Shown piece after piece: positions 53,409 through 62,756 of a DNA stretch of 64,000 nt; position 1 is the stretch's first letter, and the number at the start of each line of letters is the position of its first letter. The position numbers and the translations under genes were made by a program. The stretch is from Chryseobacterium echinoideorum. Its GTDB lineage: Bacteria; Bacteroidota; Bacteroidia; Flavobacteriales; Weeksellaceae. The DNA is taken from contig NZ_VKNW01000003.1 of assembly GCF_007474535.1 (NCBI RefSeq), forward strand, positions 331,937 to 395,936, read 5' to 3'. The notes under the pieces were generated by a model. That model was not told the DNA's origin. It was given only the letters and a program-made list of their open reading frames with translations, and made no database searches.

Positions 53409-55547
53409 ATGAAATTACATCAGTTTTCTTTATTAATGGTAGTTTTGGGCGGAACATCTTTGGCTCAGACTCAGAAATTTACCATGGCTGAAGCAGTCAA
53501 CGGAATGAGAAGCAACTTAGCTGTGAAAAATATATCTCAGTTTTCGTGGTCTGTGGACAGCAAATCATACATTCAGGGAGTAAAAGGCGGGTATTTAGTT
53601 ACCGATCTTAAAACCAACAAGCAAGATACATTGATTTCAATTTATCAGGTGAATAAAAATTTTCCGGATAAAAAGCTGAAAGGTCTTCCTCCTGTAAAAT
53701 TTATCAGTAACAGCAATGCTTACTTCACAGCAAATAATCAGATGTTCTGGGTAGAAAAATCAGGAAACGAGTGGAAAGTAAAAAGAAATTACACACTTGA
53801 TCCCGAAACAGCCAACGTAAAAACTTTAGCAGATAATCAGACGATTGTTTATACGGTGAAAAACAATCTTTTTATCAATAAAAATGGTAAAGTTACTGCC
53901 ATTACAAAAGATTCAAATGAAAATATTGTTAACGGACAGGCGGTGCACAGAAATGAATTCGGAATTAATGAAGGTATTTTTGCTTCTCCAAACTCAGAAA
54001 ACATTGCATTTTACAGGATGGATCAGACAATGGTTGCAGATTATCCGGTGATAGACTGGTCTGTGACACCTGCTGAAAATCATAACATCAAGTATCCGAT
54101 GGCAGGAAAAACTTCCCACGAAGTAACTTTAGGGGTTTACAATATTAAAAATCAAAGCACTACTTTTCTTAAAATTGACGGTGAAAAAGATCAGTATCTA
54201 ACTGCCGTAACATGGAGTCCGGACTCCAAATATATTTTTGTGGGAGTTCTCAACAGAGGTCAGAATCATTTGAAAATGAATCAGTATGATGCTGCAACAG
54301 GGAATCTTATAAAAACTCTTTTTGAAGAATCCAATGACAAATATGTAGAACCACAGCATCCGCTAATGTTTTTCCCGAATTCAAACACAGATTTCATCTG
54401 GCAAAGTCAAAGAACGGGCTACAATCACTTATTTCATTACAGTTTGGAAAAAGGTCTGATTGCTCAGATCACAAAAGGAAACTGGCTGGTTACGGATGTT
54501 TTAGGCTTTAATGAAAAGAAAAAAGAAATTTATTACGTCTCTACTCAGGAAACACCTTTGGAAAGACATATTTACAGAATCAACTGGAATACTTTTAAAA
54601 CACAGAGAATAGATAATACTGAAGGAATGCACTCTGCTGTTCTGAGTAATGATGGCAATTATTTATACGATACTTACAGTAACGCCACTACCCCAAGAGT
54701 TGCCAATATCATCAATACGGCTAACTTAAAATCTACCAATATTCTGACTTCAGAAAATACGCTGAAAAATTATCAGCGTCCGGAAATTAAAAATGTTACT
54801 CTGAAAGCAGATGACGGGACATTATTGTATGGTAAGATTGTTCTTCCGATAAATTTTGATCCCACCAAAAAATATCCGGCGATTGTTTATTTGTACAACG
54901 GACCGCATCTGCAGATTGTTACCAACTCTTTCCCGGCATCAGGAAACCTTTGGTATGAATATATGGCTCAGAATGGTTATATCATCTTTACCATGGACGG
55001 AAGAGGATCATCCAACAGAGGATTGAAATTTGAGCAGGCGGTTTTCAGAAATCTGGGAACTACTGAAATGAATGATCAGATGCAAGGGGTAAAATATCTG
55101 AAATCATTGCCTTATGTAGATGCAGGTAAAATGGGAATTCACGGCTGGAGTTTCGGAGGATTTATGACCACAAGCTTTATGCTTCGTCATCCGGAAGTTT
55201 TCAAAGTAGGAGTTGCAGGCGGACCGGTTATCGACTGGCAAATGTACGAAACCATGTATACTGAAAGATATATGGATACACCTGAAGAAAACCCTCAAGG
55301 TTATAAAACTGCCAATCTTCTGGATAAAGTGCAAAACCTTCAAGGTAAACTGTTAATGATTCATGGAGCTCAGGATGATGTAGTTGTTTGGCAGCATTCA
55401 GTAAAGTTCTTAAAATCTGCTGTTGATAACGGAGTTCAGTTAGATTATTTTGTTTACCCTGGACATCCGCATAATGTAATAGGAAAAGACAGAGTGCATT
55501 TGATGCAGAAAGTAACAGATTACTTTGATCTTTATCTCAAGAAATAA
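53409..55547 (+). CDS. Dipeptidyl-peptidase IV-type serine peptidase (S9)
   Basis: Removes dipeptides from the N-termini of peptides, usually after Pro or Ala, in the periplasm. The 712-residue protein has a signal peptide (MKLHQFSLLMVVLGGTSLAQ), a beta-propeller domain (about 40-450) with the Glu-containing region RNEFGINEGIFASPNS near residue 182, and a catalytic alpha/beta hydrolase domain. The nucleophile is in GIHGWSFGGFMTTSFML near residue 585, the Asp in HGAQDDVVVW near 660 and the His in VYPGHPHNVIG near 693. All three catalytic residues are present. It is a single gene with promoter and terminator. Confidence 0.95.
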   Translation: MKLHQFSLLMVVLGGTSLAQTQKFTMAEAVNGMRSNLAVKNISQFSWSVDSKSYIQGVKGGYLVTDLKTNKQDTLISIYQVNKNFPDKKLKGLPPVKFISNSNAYFTANNQMFWVEKSGNEWKVKRNYTLDPETANVKTLADNQTIVYTVKNNLFINKNGKVTAITKDSNENIVNGQAVHRNEFGINEGIFASPNSENIAFYRMDQTMVADYPVIDWSVTPAENHNIKYPMAGKTSHEVTLGVYNIKNQSTTFLKIDGEKDQYLTAVTWSPDSKYIFVGVLNRGQNHLKMNQYDAATGNLIKTLFEESNDKYVEPQHPLMFFPNSNTDFIWQSQRTGYNHLFHYSLEKGLIAQITKGNWLVTDVLGFNEKKKEIYYVSTQETPLERHIYRINWNTFKTQRIDNTEGMHSAVLSNDGNYLYDTYSNATTPRVANIINTANLKSTNILTSENTLKNYQRPEIKNVTLKADDGTLLYGKIVLPINFDPTKKYPAIVYLYNGPHLQIVTNSFPASGNLWYEYMAQNGYIIFTMDGRGSSNRGLKFEQAVFRNLGTTEMNDQMQGVKYLKSLPYVDAGKMGIHGWSFGGFMTTSFMLRHPEVFKVGVAGGPVIDWQMYETMYTERYMDTPEENPQGYKTANLLDKVQNLQGKLLMIHGAQDDVVVWQHSVKFLKSAVDNGVQLDYFVYPGHPHNVIGKDRVHLMQKVTDYFDLYLKK

Positions 55548-55552
55548 ATTAT

Positions 55553-55580
55553 ATCCGGTCTCAAAGCCGGATTTTTATTG
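55553..55580 (+). terminator. Terminator after the DPP IV gene
   Basis: ATCCGG (55553-55558) and CCGGAT (55567-55572) form a 6-bp stem followed by T residues, six bases after the stop. Confidence 0.75.
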
Positions 55581-55709
55581 TTTTTAAAACAAATTCTATT
55601 GGAAGTTTAGATTGGAAATAAATTAATAAAATGATCTATAATTTTACAAAAGAATATTTTTTAGAACGGTTTTTGTTTTCTTTGGATTAACCACCATTCA
55701 CTAATTATT

Positions 55710-56477
55710 ATGAAAAAATTACTACTTTTAATCTCAGCAGTATATATGTCTGAGATTTCCGCGCAGAATCTTCTTGAAAATTCTTTACAAAATTCTGTTC
55801 CCGAAGATAAAATGAATATCATCAAAACCAATGTTACGGGATTTGCTTTCAGAAACATCAATCTGTCATACGAAAGATCCATCAACAGATGGTTTGCCAT
55901 TAATGTAGGTTTTGGAACTGTTACAGAAGGAAGAGTACCTTTTATGAATGCTTTCCTGGATGAAAAAGATGAGAAAAATTTTCAGGATGTAAGAGTTAAA
56001 GCTAACAATTTCACCATAGAGCCAAGATTTTACATTGGTGAAGGTTACGGAAAAGGCTTTTATTTTGCTCCATATTACAGGTATTCAAAAGTTTCTTCCA
56101 ATACATTTGGTTTTACTTATGATTATAATGCATTGGGAACCGTATTTCCAATACCTTTAAAAGGAAATGGAAATGCAAGTGGAAATAGTGGAGGATTGAT
56201 GATCGGAGCTCAGTTTTTCCTTACCAGACAGCATAATCTCGTTTTGGATTTCTGGATTGCAGGAGCGCATTATGGTAAAGGAAAAGGAGATTTTGTGCTT
56301 ACCGGCGATGTATTGCTTACCCCTGAAATGCAGGCTCAGCTGAAACAGGAAATTGAAAATCTTGATATTCCTTTTATAGACTACACTGTGGAAACAAATC
56401 CTTCCGGTGCCAAAATAAATATAGATGGTCCTTGGGCAGGATTCAGAAGTGGCTTTTCTTTAGGTTATCGTTTTTAG
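55710..56477 (+). CDS. Exported outer-membrane barrel-like protein (DUF3575-like)
   Basis: A 255-residue protein with signal peptide MKKLLLLISAVYMSEISAQ. The mature domain begins MNIIKTNVTGFAFRNINLSYERSI, the form of DUF3575-like small barrels, and alternates strands (RFYIGEGYGKGFYFAPYYRYSKV, RSGFSLGYRF at the C-terminus with terminal Phe). The function is unknown. It is a stand-alone gene with a bidirectional terminator after it. Confidence 0.75.
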   Translation: MKKLLLLISAVYMSEISAQNLLENSLQNSVPEDKMNIIKTNVTGFAFRNINLSYERSINRWFAINVGFGTVTEGRVPFMNAFLDEKDEKNFQDVRVKANNFTIEPRFYIGEGYGKGFYFAPYYRYSKVSSNTFGFTYDYNALGTVFPIPLKGNGNASGNSGGLMIGAQFFLTRQHNLVLDFWIAGAHYGKGKGDFVLTGDVLLTPEMQAQLKQEIENLDIPFIDYTVETNPSGAKINIDGPWAGFRSGFSLGYRF

Positions 56478-56489
56478 GCATTAAATAAG

Positions 56490-56522
56490 AACAGCGGTTA
56501 AACTATTTACCGCTGTTTTTCC
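56490..56522. terminator. Bidirectional terminator
   Basis: AACAGCGGT (56490-56498) and ACCGCTGTT (56509-56517) form a perfect 9-bp stem with T residues following, between the convergent 55710 and 56523 genes. Confidence 0.85.
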
Positions 56523-56735
56523 TTAAGTGTAGCATTCTCTGAATCTTGAAATAAGATTATCAAGAGTGTGTCGCTGTACAAATACAGTTTTTACATCTTC
56601 ATATCGTGGTGATTTATAAAATACCTCATGGAAATCCATGCTTCCATTTCCTATTTTCACGATTTTTTTAACTTCAATATTTAGTTTTTTAAGCTCTTCT
56701 TTGAAAACTGAAAATTCGTCTTGTGTAGTATTCAT
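56523..56735 (-). CDS. Small hypothetical protein
   Basis: A 70-residue protein (MNTTQDEFSVFKEELKKLNI...), soluble, with a helix then a KIVKIGNGSMDFHE segment. I do not recognise it. It is supported as a real gene by the terminator that fits it at 56490 and by a normal start; length alone would not establish it. The 280 bases upstream (56736-57015) hold no other gene. Confidence 0.55.
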   Translation of the reverse strand: MNTTQDEFSVFKEELKKLNIEVKKIVKIGNGSMDFHEVFYKSPRYEDVKTVFVQRHTLDNLISRFRECYT

Positions 56736-57015
56736 CTTATTATTGGTTTTAATTAAAAATTGATTTATGATTACTTTTACCCTTTAAAATATACGGTAAG
56801 ATGTAATTTTAAATAAAATTACCATATTTTTTCCAAATAATTAATGGGGTATTGCAATGACTCTTACTATATGCAAAAGTTATACCTAAGTAGGCTAATG
56901 TGAACTAAATGTTAACCAAAAATCAATTTAATGTTACAATAATAAAACTTTAACAAAACCAAAAGACACTGACAATCAAAACACTACGTAATTATCATGC
57001 TTTATTTCCCGTTTT

Positions 57016-58761
57016 TTATTTCTCTTCATTAACTTCCTGTCTTAATTGTGCTTTGTATAAAGTCGCATAATAACCGTTTTGATCTAACAATTCCAGATGT
57101 TTTCCTTCTTCAACAATTTTACCATGTTCCATGACAATGATCTTATCGGCTTTTTCTATTGTAGAAAGTCTGTGAGCGATAATAATGGAAGTTCTGTTTT
57201 GGGTAATTTTTTCAGTTGCACGCTGAATTAATTTTTCGCTTTCATGATCAATAGATGAGGTTGCTTCATCCAAAATCAATATTTTAGGATCAGAAAGATA
57301 AGCTCTTAGGAAAGACAGCAGTTGTCTCTGACCCAGAGAAATTGAAGATCCTCTTTCGCTTACTACATAATCATAATTTCCCGGAAGTTGCTCAATAAAA
57401 TGATCTACTTCAATCTCTTTAGCCGCCGCTTTTATTTTATCTAAAGTAATTTCCTCATCTCCAAAGGCGAGATTTTCATAAATACTTCCGTGGAAAAGGA
57501 ATACATCCTGCAAAACTACGCCAATATGACTTCTCAGGTTGTACAGTTCGTAATCTGTTAGTTCAATATCGTCAATAAGAATTTTTCCGGAATTGATGTC
57601 GTACAATCTTGTAATTAAACTGATAATGGTAGATTTTCCTGCTCCGGTTGCGCCGACGATAGCAACGGTTTCTCCGGGATTTACTTTAAAATCAATTCCT
57701 TTCAAAACCTCCTGTTTGTCATCATAAGAAAAACGAACATTGTTAAATTCGATTTTTCCGGCAAAATGTTCTTTTTTTACCGTTCCGGTATTGGTCATCG
57801 CATAATCTTCATCCATTATACCCAAAACTCTTTCTGCACCTACAATCCCGCGCTGTATGTTGTTGAATCGGTCTGCAATCTGTCTCAAAGGGCGAATCAA
57901 CATTGAAATAAATTGAATAAATGCGATCACAACCCCTGCACTGATGGTAATATATCCGCCGTAAAACAGAACAAATCCGATAAAAAGTGATGAGATAAGT
58001 TCCACGACAGGAAAAAATAGTGAGAAAATGAATACAGTCCGCAATAATGCTCCTTTCAAGGTAACATTGATGTCATCGAACTTTTTAAATTCTGATTCCT
58101 GTCTATTAAAAACCTGAATAATAGACATCCCTGCTAATCTTTCCTGTACAAAAGAGTTTTGTGTGGCAGTCCATGATCTTTCATCTCCAAAGGCTTTTTT
58201 AAGTCTTTTTTGGAAAAATCTTGTAATCACCACCATCAACGGTAAAATTGCCAAAGAAATATAGCTGAGATGTACATCAACCTGAAACATCATAAATAAC
58301 ACGAAGGCAATTCTGAGTACATCACCGAAAACCATCAGAAATCCATCTGTATAAACGGTAGCAATGGTTTCAACATCACCTACGGCTCTGGTAACCAATT
58401 GTCCGATGGGAGTTTTATCAAAAAAAGCTGTCCTGAAATAAATCAGCTTATGATAAAGCCTTTCACGGATGTCGCGGATAACGTTCTGTGAGATATAATT
58501 GGAAAAATAAACCAGAAAGAAATTTAAAACAGTTTCAGCAAAAACCAATCCGATAAGCATATAAATATGCTTCATCATCAAAGCTTTATCTTTTAGTTTG
58601 GTAATATCATTATCTACAATCTGCATTGTAAGATAGGGTCTATAGGTAGAAACTACAGATAGTATAATAGAAATGAGAAGGGTAATAATAAACCATGACC
58701 GGAATTTCATTCCGATAAAAAAAAGCCGTTTAATGATTGCCCAGGTGTCTTGTTTTTTCAT
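57016..58761 (-). CDS. ABC exporter, permease and ATPase fused (MsbA-like)
   Basis: Exports a hydrophobic substrate, often lipid A or a drug, using ATP. The 581-residue half-transporter has six membrane segments (residues about 15-310) and a C-terminal nucleotide-binding domain: Walker A GATGAGKSTIISL near residue 372, Q-loop LQDVFLF near 414, signature SLGQRQLLSF near 473, Walker B KILILDEATSSID near 490 and the H-loop IIAHRLSTI near 528. MsbA and drug exporters cannot be told apart by these motifs. The small membrane-protein gene and truA lie upstream on the same strand, and a promoter box is at 58803. Confidence 0.93.
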   Translation of the reverse strand: MKKQDTWAIIKRLFFIGMKFRSWFIITLLISIILSVVSTYRPYLTMQIVDNDITKLKDKALMMKHIYMLIGLVFAETVLNFFLVYFSNYISQNVIRDIRERLYHKLIYFRTAFFDKTPIGQLVTRAVGDVETIATVYTDGFLMVFGDVLRIAFVLFMMFQVDVHLSYISLAILPLMVVITRFFQKRLKKAFGDERSWTATQNSFVQERLAGMSIIQVFNRQESEFKKFDDINVTLKGALLRTVFIFSLFFPVVELISSLFIGFVLFYGGYITISAGVVIAFIQFISMLIRPLRQIADRFNNIQRGIVGAERVLGIMDEDYAMTNTGTVKKEHFAGKIEFNNVRFSYDDKQEVLKGIDFKVNPGETVAIVGATGAGKSTIISLITRLYDINSGKILIDDIELTDYELYNLRSHIGVVLQDVFLFHGSIYENLAFGDEEITLDKIKAAAKEIEVDHFIEQLPGNYDYVVSERGSSISLGQRQLLSFLRAYLSDPKILILDEATSSIDHESEKLIQRATEKITQNRTSIIIAHRLSTIEKADKIIVMEHGKIVEEGKHLELLDQNGYYATLYKAQLRQEVNEEK

Positions 58762-58802
58762 TGTACGAAGGTTCGCAAGGAATTATATCAAAAAAATCTT
58801 TG

Positions 58803-58810
58803 CAAAAATA
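58803..58810 (-). promoter_or_regulatory. ABC exporter promoter -7 box
   Basis: TATTTTTG on the minus strand, ending about 41 nt before the ATG at 58761. It suggests the exporter can be transcribed on its own. Confidence 0.45.
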
Positions 58811-58886
58811 CGGCTTTATAAATTGAATGCCCGAAGAAGTTGGATAGAAAATTACAGATGATGATTATTGACCTTGTGAATGTGTC

Positions 58887-59240
58887 TTAATGAAAGTTTT
58901 GAGCCTGATCAGATCCAATTTCTTCAATTTCAGCTATATTTGGTTTTATTATTTCTTTTTCAAATTTATTTTCAAGAACTTTATAAAAACCAAAAACAGC
59001 GGCGATGGCAAAGATCCAGCTTATCATATTCATTAAAGAAAACCCTGCGTAATTATTGTCATCCAATGAATCCGGATTGGAAATAGCTAAATAAGATGTG
59101 TAAGAAAAAAGGAATAATATCTGAAATCCAAAATAAATAACGATTGCTAAAAGTCCGAAATGCCATTTTGTTTTACCGAACTTTTCGGCTAATCGGGCAT
59201 AATATCTGTACGCTGCGACAACAATAAAAATAGATAACAT
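58887..59240 (-). CDS. Small membrane protein, unassigned
   Basis: A 117-residue protein with three hydrophobic segments (residues about 1-13, 26-52 and 68-90). The N-terminus MLSIFIVVAAYRYYARLAEKFGKTKWHFGLLAI has the look of small Bacteroidota membrane proteins that are often encoded between truA and an ABC exporter. The C-terminus is acidic and soluble. The function is unknown. It lies 32 nt after truA and is probably co-transcribed with it. Confidence 0.65.
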   Translation of the reverse strand: MLSIFIVVAAYRYYARLAEKFGKTKWHFGLLAIVIYFGFQILFLFSYTSYLAISNPDSLDDNNYAGFSLMNMISWIFAIAAVFGFYKVLENKFEKEIIKPNIAEIEEIGSDQAQNFH

Positions 59241-59272
59241 GATTAAGTTTTTTAATAAACTAATATAAGAAT

Positions 59273-60007
59273 TTATTCGAAATCATATCCTACATCTACC
59301 AAAAAAAGTCCATGAGCAGGTGCTGATGTACCCGCAGAATTCCGGTTTTTATTTTCTATTATATTTCTCAGATCTTCAGGCTGAATTTTTCCTGCACCTA
59401 CATCTACCATAGTTCCGACAATTGCTCTTACCATATTTCTTAAAAAACGATTAGCTGAAATAGTAAATTTTAGTTCTGCTCTGTTCTCCTCCCATTCGGC
59501 TTTGTAGATGCTGCAAAGATTGGTTTTGTTATCGGTATGAAGCTTGGCAAAACTTGTAAAGTCTTCGTAATCGAATAAAATCCTGCAGGCTTCATTCATT
59601 TTATTGATATCTAAAGGTCTTCTCCAATGTTGCCATGCGGAATCCTGCGTGAAAGGATTTTTTTCTAATGAAATATAATATTCATACGTTCTGAAAGTAG
59701 CATCAAAACGGGCATGGAAATTATCTTTTACTTTAAATATTTTATAGACAGAAATATCATTTGGTAAAAAACTGTTGAGCTGATGCGTAAGCTGATGAGA
59801 TAACTCCTGATGGGTATCAAAATGAGCAAACATCTTCTTGGCATGAACTCCCGTATCAGTACGCCCTGCTCCGGTGGTTTTGATGGGTTGCCGAAGAATG
59901 GTAGAAAGTGCTTTTTCAAGTTCTTCCTGTACAGAAATGTCTTTTGGCTGAATCTGATAACCGAAATAATTTTTGCCGTTGTATGAAAATTCTATAAAAT
60001 ATCTCAA
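59273..60007 (-). CDS. truA: tRNA pseudouridine(38-40) synthase
   Basis: Converts uridines 38-40 in tRNA anticodon arms to pseudouridine. The 244-residue protein has the catalytic Asp in the block GAGRTDTGVHAKKMFAHFDT near residue 52, RFDATFRTYEYYI near 108 and NRFLRNMVRAIVGTMVDVG near 200, the usual family order. The start is a TTG at 60007 (as MRYFIEFSYNGK); no ATG is available in frame nearby. It may share a transcript with the membrane protein that follows. Two promoter boxes and a hairpin lie upstream (60064-60131). Confidence 0.95.
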   Translation of the reverse strand: MRYFIEFSYNGKNYFGYQIQPKDISVQEELEKALSTILRQPIKTTGAGRTDTGVHAKKMFAHFDTHQELSHQLTHQLNSFLPNDISVYKIFKVKDNFHARFDATFRTYEYYISLEKNPFTQDSAWQHWRRPLDINKMNEACRILFDYEDFTSFAKLHTDNKTNLCSIYKAEWEENRAELKFTISANRFLRNMVRAIVGTMVDVGAGKIQPEDLRNIIENKNRNSAGTSAPAHGLFLVDVGYDFE

Positions 60008-60063
60008 AGCTGATATGTTTTTTTAAAAATTCAAGATGAGGTTTTAAAATAGATAATAAATTT

Positions 60064-60131
60064 TATGATTACTGCTTGTAATCATATTGAAAATGCTTTT
60101 ATCTTACTTCAAAAATATATTTGCAAAAATA
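60064..60131 (-). promoter_or_regulatory. truA upstream region: tandem promoter boxes and a leader hairpin
   Basis: On the minus strand TATTTTTG boxes occur at 60131-60124 and 60117-60110, both exact TAnnTTTG. Between them and truA a perfect 9-bp hairpin (TATGATTAC tgctt GTAATCATA, 60064-60086) would lie in the 5' leader, about 60 nt before the TTG start. No T-run follows it, so it is not a standard terminator. Confidence 0.45.
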
Positions 60132-60548
60132 CTTTTAATTTGTAACGAAGTCACTTAAACTTTCAAGTTTTATAGATTTTTAATCATTATTCTTATGATT
60201 GATTTTCATTTGTGAACATACTACATTCAAGAATTATTAGCAATAAATTGCATGGGTATTAGAAGTATTTATTTCATACGACTTTAAATTATCTTATAAA
60301 GAATATTTTGAGAGTTTGATAGATTCAAAAATCCGTCATTAAACTTAAAAAATAAATGACAGGCAACTATTTTTGAGTATAACATAATCAAGTTTACAAT
60401 AATTTTTAGCTGTAAATTCAATTTTGATTTATTATAACAATAATAATTTACAATTTCTTGTACAAAATTATCAGATTATTAGTTTTTAACTTATTTTTTT
60501 AATAAATTTATTCAACTAAATAAATGATCGTAATTAGAAAATATAAGG
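60132..60548. other. AT-rich intergenic stretch, no gene seen
   Basis: About 420 very AT-rich bases between the divergent truA and the 60549 gene. I see no hairpin repeat, RNA gene or coding frame of note. Confidence 0.5.
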
Positions 60549-61490
60549 ATGGAACTTTTTGCTTTTTATAATGTTGAAAACTTATTCCTTCCTGATCCGG
60601 CTCCGGCTCATAAGCTGGATCCTACCATCTCGGGTTTAAGAAACTGGGATGAAAGAAAATACCGGATAAAACTCTCAAAAATTGCTCATGTTTTTCGCCT
60701 GATGAAAGAAGAACAAGGTATTCTTCCATGCATTATTGGTCTTTGTGAGATTTCCGGAAGAAAAGTTCTGGAAGATCTGGTAAAACTTGATCCTTTCAGT
60801 TCGCGGTACGGAATTGTGCATTACAACTCTTTAGATGAAAGAAAGGTAGATGTTGCCTTGCTTTTTGATCGTTCAAAAATTGAAATTTTAGATTCTGAGG
60901 CGATTACTTTTTTCTTCGAAATTATAGATCATAAACCGGATAATTATGATACCACAAGAGATATTCTTTTTGTAAAACTGAAGTACAAAGACGAAATAAT
61001 CAATGTTTTTGTGGCTCACCTTCCTTCTAAAAGAGAGAAAGATATCAACCTTCCTAAGCGAACTTTCATTATGAATGAAGTAAAAAGCAGAGTGCTGAAA
61101 ATTTTGCATTCCGATCATGAAAAAGTAATGGTCTGTGGTGATTTTAATCAAAATCCTGACGAGGAAAGCCTGGTCAAATTTTTATACGACGAAAATCATA
61201 ACAAAATAATGCATAATCCTTTTCAGAAACTGTATTCAAAAAGGCAATATTCTAATTTTCATTATAAATCAGGACTGTTATTTGATCAGATTTTGTTATC
61301 AGATTCTTTTTTCCGGGATGATTCTTCTCTACAATTTGAAAAAGCAACTGTTTTTAACTCTGAAAATATAAGCGTTAAACAAAAAGGATTAGATCAAAGA
61401 CCTTTCCGAACATTTGCCGGAACAAGATATCTGGGAGGTTTCAGCGATCATTATCCTGTGTTAGTTACATTAAAAGAAAATTTGAGATAA
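60549..61490 (+). CDS. Endonuclease/exonuclease/phosphatase-family protein
   Basis: A 313-residue phosphodiesterase of the EEP superfamily, without signal peptide, thus cytoplasmic. It begins ELFAFYNVENLF, has the conserved Glu in IIGLCEISGRKVLEDL near residue 66, NVFVAHLPSKREKD near 155, VCGDFNQNPDEESL near 198 and GGFSDHYPVLVTL near 298 (the SDHxP active-site end). Substrates in this superfamily range from DNA to inositol phosphates; the true one is not clear. It opens a three-gene plus-strand run with an Lrp regulator 8 nt after. Confidence 0.88.
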   Translation: MELFAFYNVENLFLPDPAPAHKLDPTISGLRNWDERKYRIKLSKIAHVFRLMKEEQGILPCIIGLCEISGRKVLEDLVKLDPFSSRYGIVHYNSLDERKVDVALLFDRSKIEILDSEAITFFFEIIDHKPDNYDTTRDILFVKLKYKDEIINVFVAHLPSKREKDINLPKRTFIMNEVKSRVLKILHSDHEKVMVCGDFNQNPDEESLVKFLYDENHNKIMHNPFQKLYSKRQYSNFHYKSGLLFDQILLSDSFFRDDSSLQFEKATVFNSENISVKQKGLDQRPFRTFAGTRYLGGFSDHYPVLVTLKENLR

Positions 61491-61498
61491 AAATAAAT

Positions 61499-61969
61499 AT
61501 GAAAAACACAAGCACAACTACTTATGAACTCGATCCTCTTGATAAAGAGATAATTTATATGCTGATGGACAATTCAAAAAGCTCACTTGCTTACATATCT
61601 AAACAAGTAGGGATTTCCACTACCGCAGTCCACCAGAGAATCAAAAAACTTGAAAATGCAGGAGTAATTGAAAATGCTATTTCAATTCTAAACCCAAGAA
61701 TGATTGGCTATAAAGTCGTATGCTACATCGGGATGTTTCTTGATCAGCCAAGTCACTACTCTAATGTTGTAAAATCTTTAAATGAGGTAAATGAGGTAGT
61801 TGAAGCACATTACACAACAGGTAATTATACTATTTTCCTGAAGGTTTTATGCAAAGATAACGATCACTTGATGGAGATTTTAAGAATTTTACAGAAAATG
61901 AAAGGTGTGACAAGAACGGAAACTTTCATATCTTTGGAACAAGGTATTTACCGACAACTCAAAGTGTAA
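61499..61969 (+). CDS. Lrp/AsnC-family transcriptional regulator
   Basis: A 156-residue DNA-binding protein: an N-terminal helix-turn-helix (LDKEIIYMLMDNSKSSLAYISKQVGISTTAVHQRIKKLE, split here as two halves around residue 30) and a C-terminal RAM effector-binding domain (VVEAHYTTGNYTIFLKVLCKDNDHLMEIL). Such regulators sense amino acids and form octamers. It sits between the EEP-fold gene and deoC with gaps of 8 and 4 nt, so all three are in one operon. Target genes cannot be seen. Confidence 0.93.
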   Translation: MKNTSTTTYELDPLDKEIIYMLMDNSKSSLAYISKQVGISTTAVHQRIKKLENAGVIENAISILNPRMIGYKVVCYIGMFLDQPSHYSNVVKSLNEVNEVVEAHYTTGNYTIFLKVLCKDNDHLMEILRILQKMKGVTRTETFISLEQGIYRQLKV

Positions 61970-61973
61970 TAAT

Positions 61974-62720
61974 ATGAATATTGCTCAATATCTAGACTCT
62001 ACGTATTTAAAAACTCCAAGCCAATCAGGACTTTCAGAAGATGAAACTTTAAAGAAAGTAAAACAGCTTACACAGGAAGCTATAGATCATCATATTTTTG
62101 CAGTGATGATAAGACCAGATTATGTTGCTGAAGTAAAAAAAATGATTACCGAAAAAAATTCAGAAGTATTTGTTGGCACTGTAATCGGTTTTCATGAAGG
62201 GAGTGATTCAACTGATGAAAAACTGGCTGAAGCTACTAAAGCTATTGAAGATGGTGCTGATGAATTGGATTTTGTCATCAACTATAAGGCTTATCTTAAA
62301 GGCGAAATCAGCAATGTAGAAAACGAATTCATAACCTGTACTCAATGGTGTATTGAACATCATAAAGTGGCTAAATGGATTATTGAAATTGCGGCTTTAA
62401 ACAATGACCAAATTGCTGATCTTACAAAAAAAATATCTGAGTGGGCTGAGACTAATTTTCCCGAAAAATCTTTAGAAAAAATCTTTATAAAATCGTCAAC
62501 AGGCTTTTTTGAAACAAGTGAAGGTAAACCAAACGGAGCAACGGTAGAAGGGATCAAAATAATGCTGAAAAATGCAGGAAAATTATCTGTAAAAGCTGCC
62601 GGAGGAGTCAGAACAAAGGAAGAAGCGGAAAAAATGATTCAGTTAGGAGTAAAGCGAATCGGCACTTCTTCTGCACTCAATTTATTGTCTGACAGAACTA
62701 TGATACAAAAAGATTATTAA
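61974..62720 (+). CDS. deoC: Deoxyribose-phosphate aldolase
   Basis: Splits 2-deoxyribose-5-phosphate into glyceraldehyde-3-phosphate and acetaldehyde, the last step of deoxynucleoside breakdown. The 248-residue TIM-barrel has the conserved DELDFVINY with the proton-relay Asp near residue 100, the Schiff-base Lys in KIFIKSSTGFF near 170, and VKAAGGVRTKEEAEKMI with the second Lys near 205. It ends the operon begun by the EEP-fold gene and Lrp regulator, and a hairpin terminator follows. Confidence 0.96.
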   Translation: MNIAQYLDSTYLKTPSQSGLSEDETLKKVKQLTQEAIDHHIFAVMIRPDYVAEVKKMITEKNSEVFVGTVIGFHEGSDSTDEKLAEATKAIEDGADELDFVINYKAYLKGEISNVENEFITCTQWCIEHHKVAKWIIEIAALNNDQIADLTKKISEWAETNFPEKSLEKIFIKSSTGFFETSEGKPNGATVEGIKIMLKNAGKLSVKAAGGVRTKEEAEKMIQLGVKRIGTSSALNLLSDRTMIQKDY

Positions 62721-62725
62721 TAAAT

Positions 62726-62756
62726 AACCCATCATTACGATGGGTTTCTTTTCCTT
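62726..62756. terminator. Terminator between deoC and dusB
   Basis: AACCCATC (62726-62733) and GATGGGTT (62739-62746) form an 8-bp stem with a 5-nt loop and T residues after it. It serves the convergent deoC and dusB. Confidence 0.8.

Noticed and set aside
60008..60548. RNA gene in the 540-base gap upstream of truA
   Set aside because: Apart from one short hairpin and promoter boxes no tRNA, rRNA or known RNA pattern is visible.
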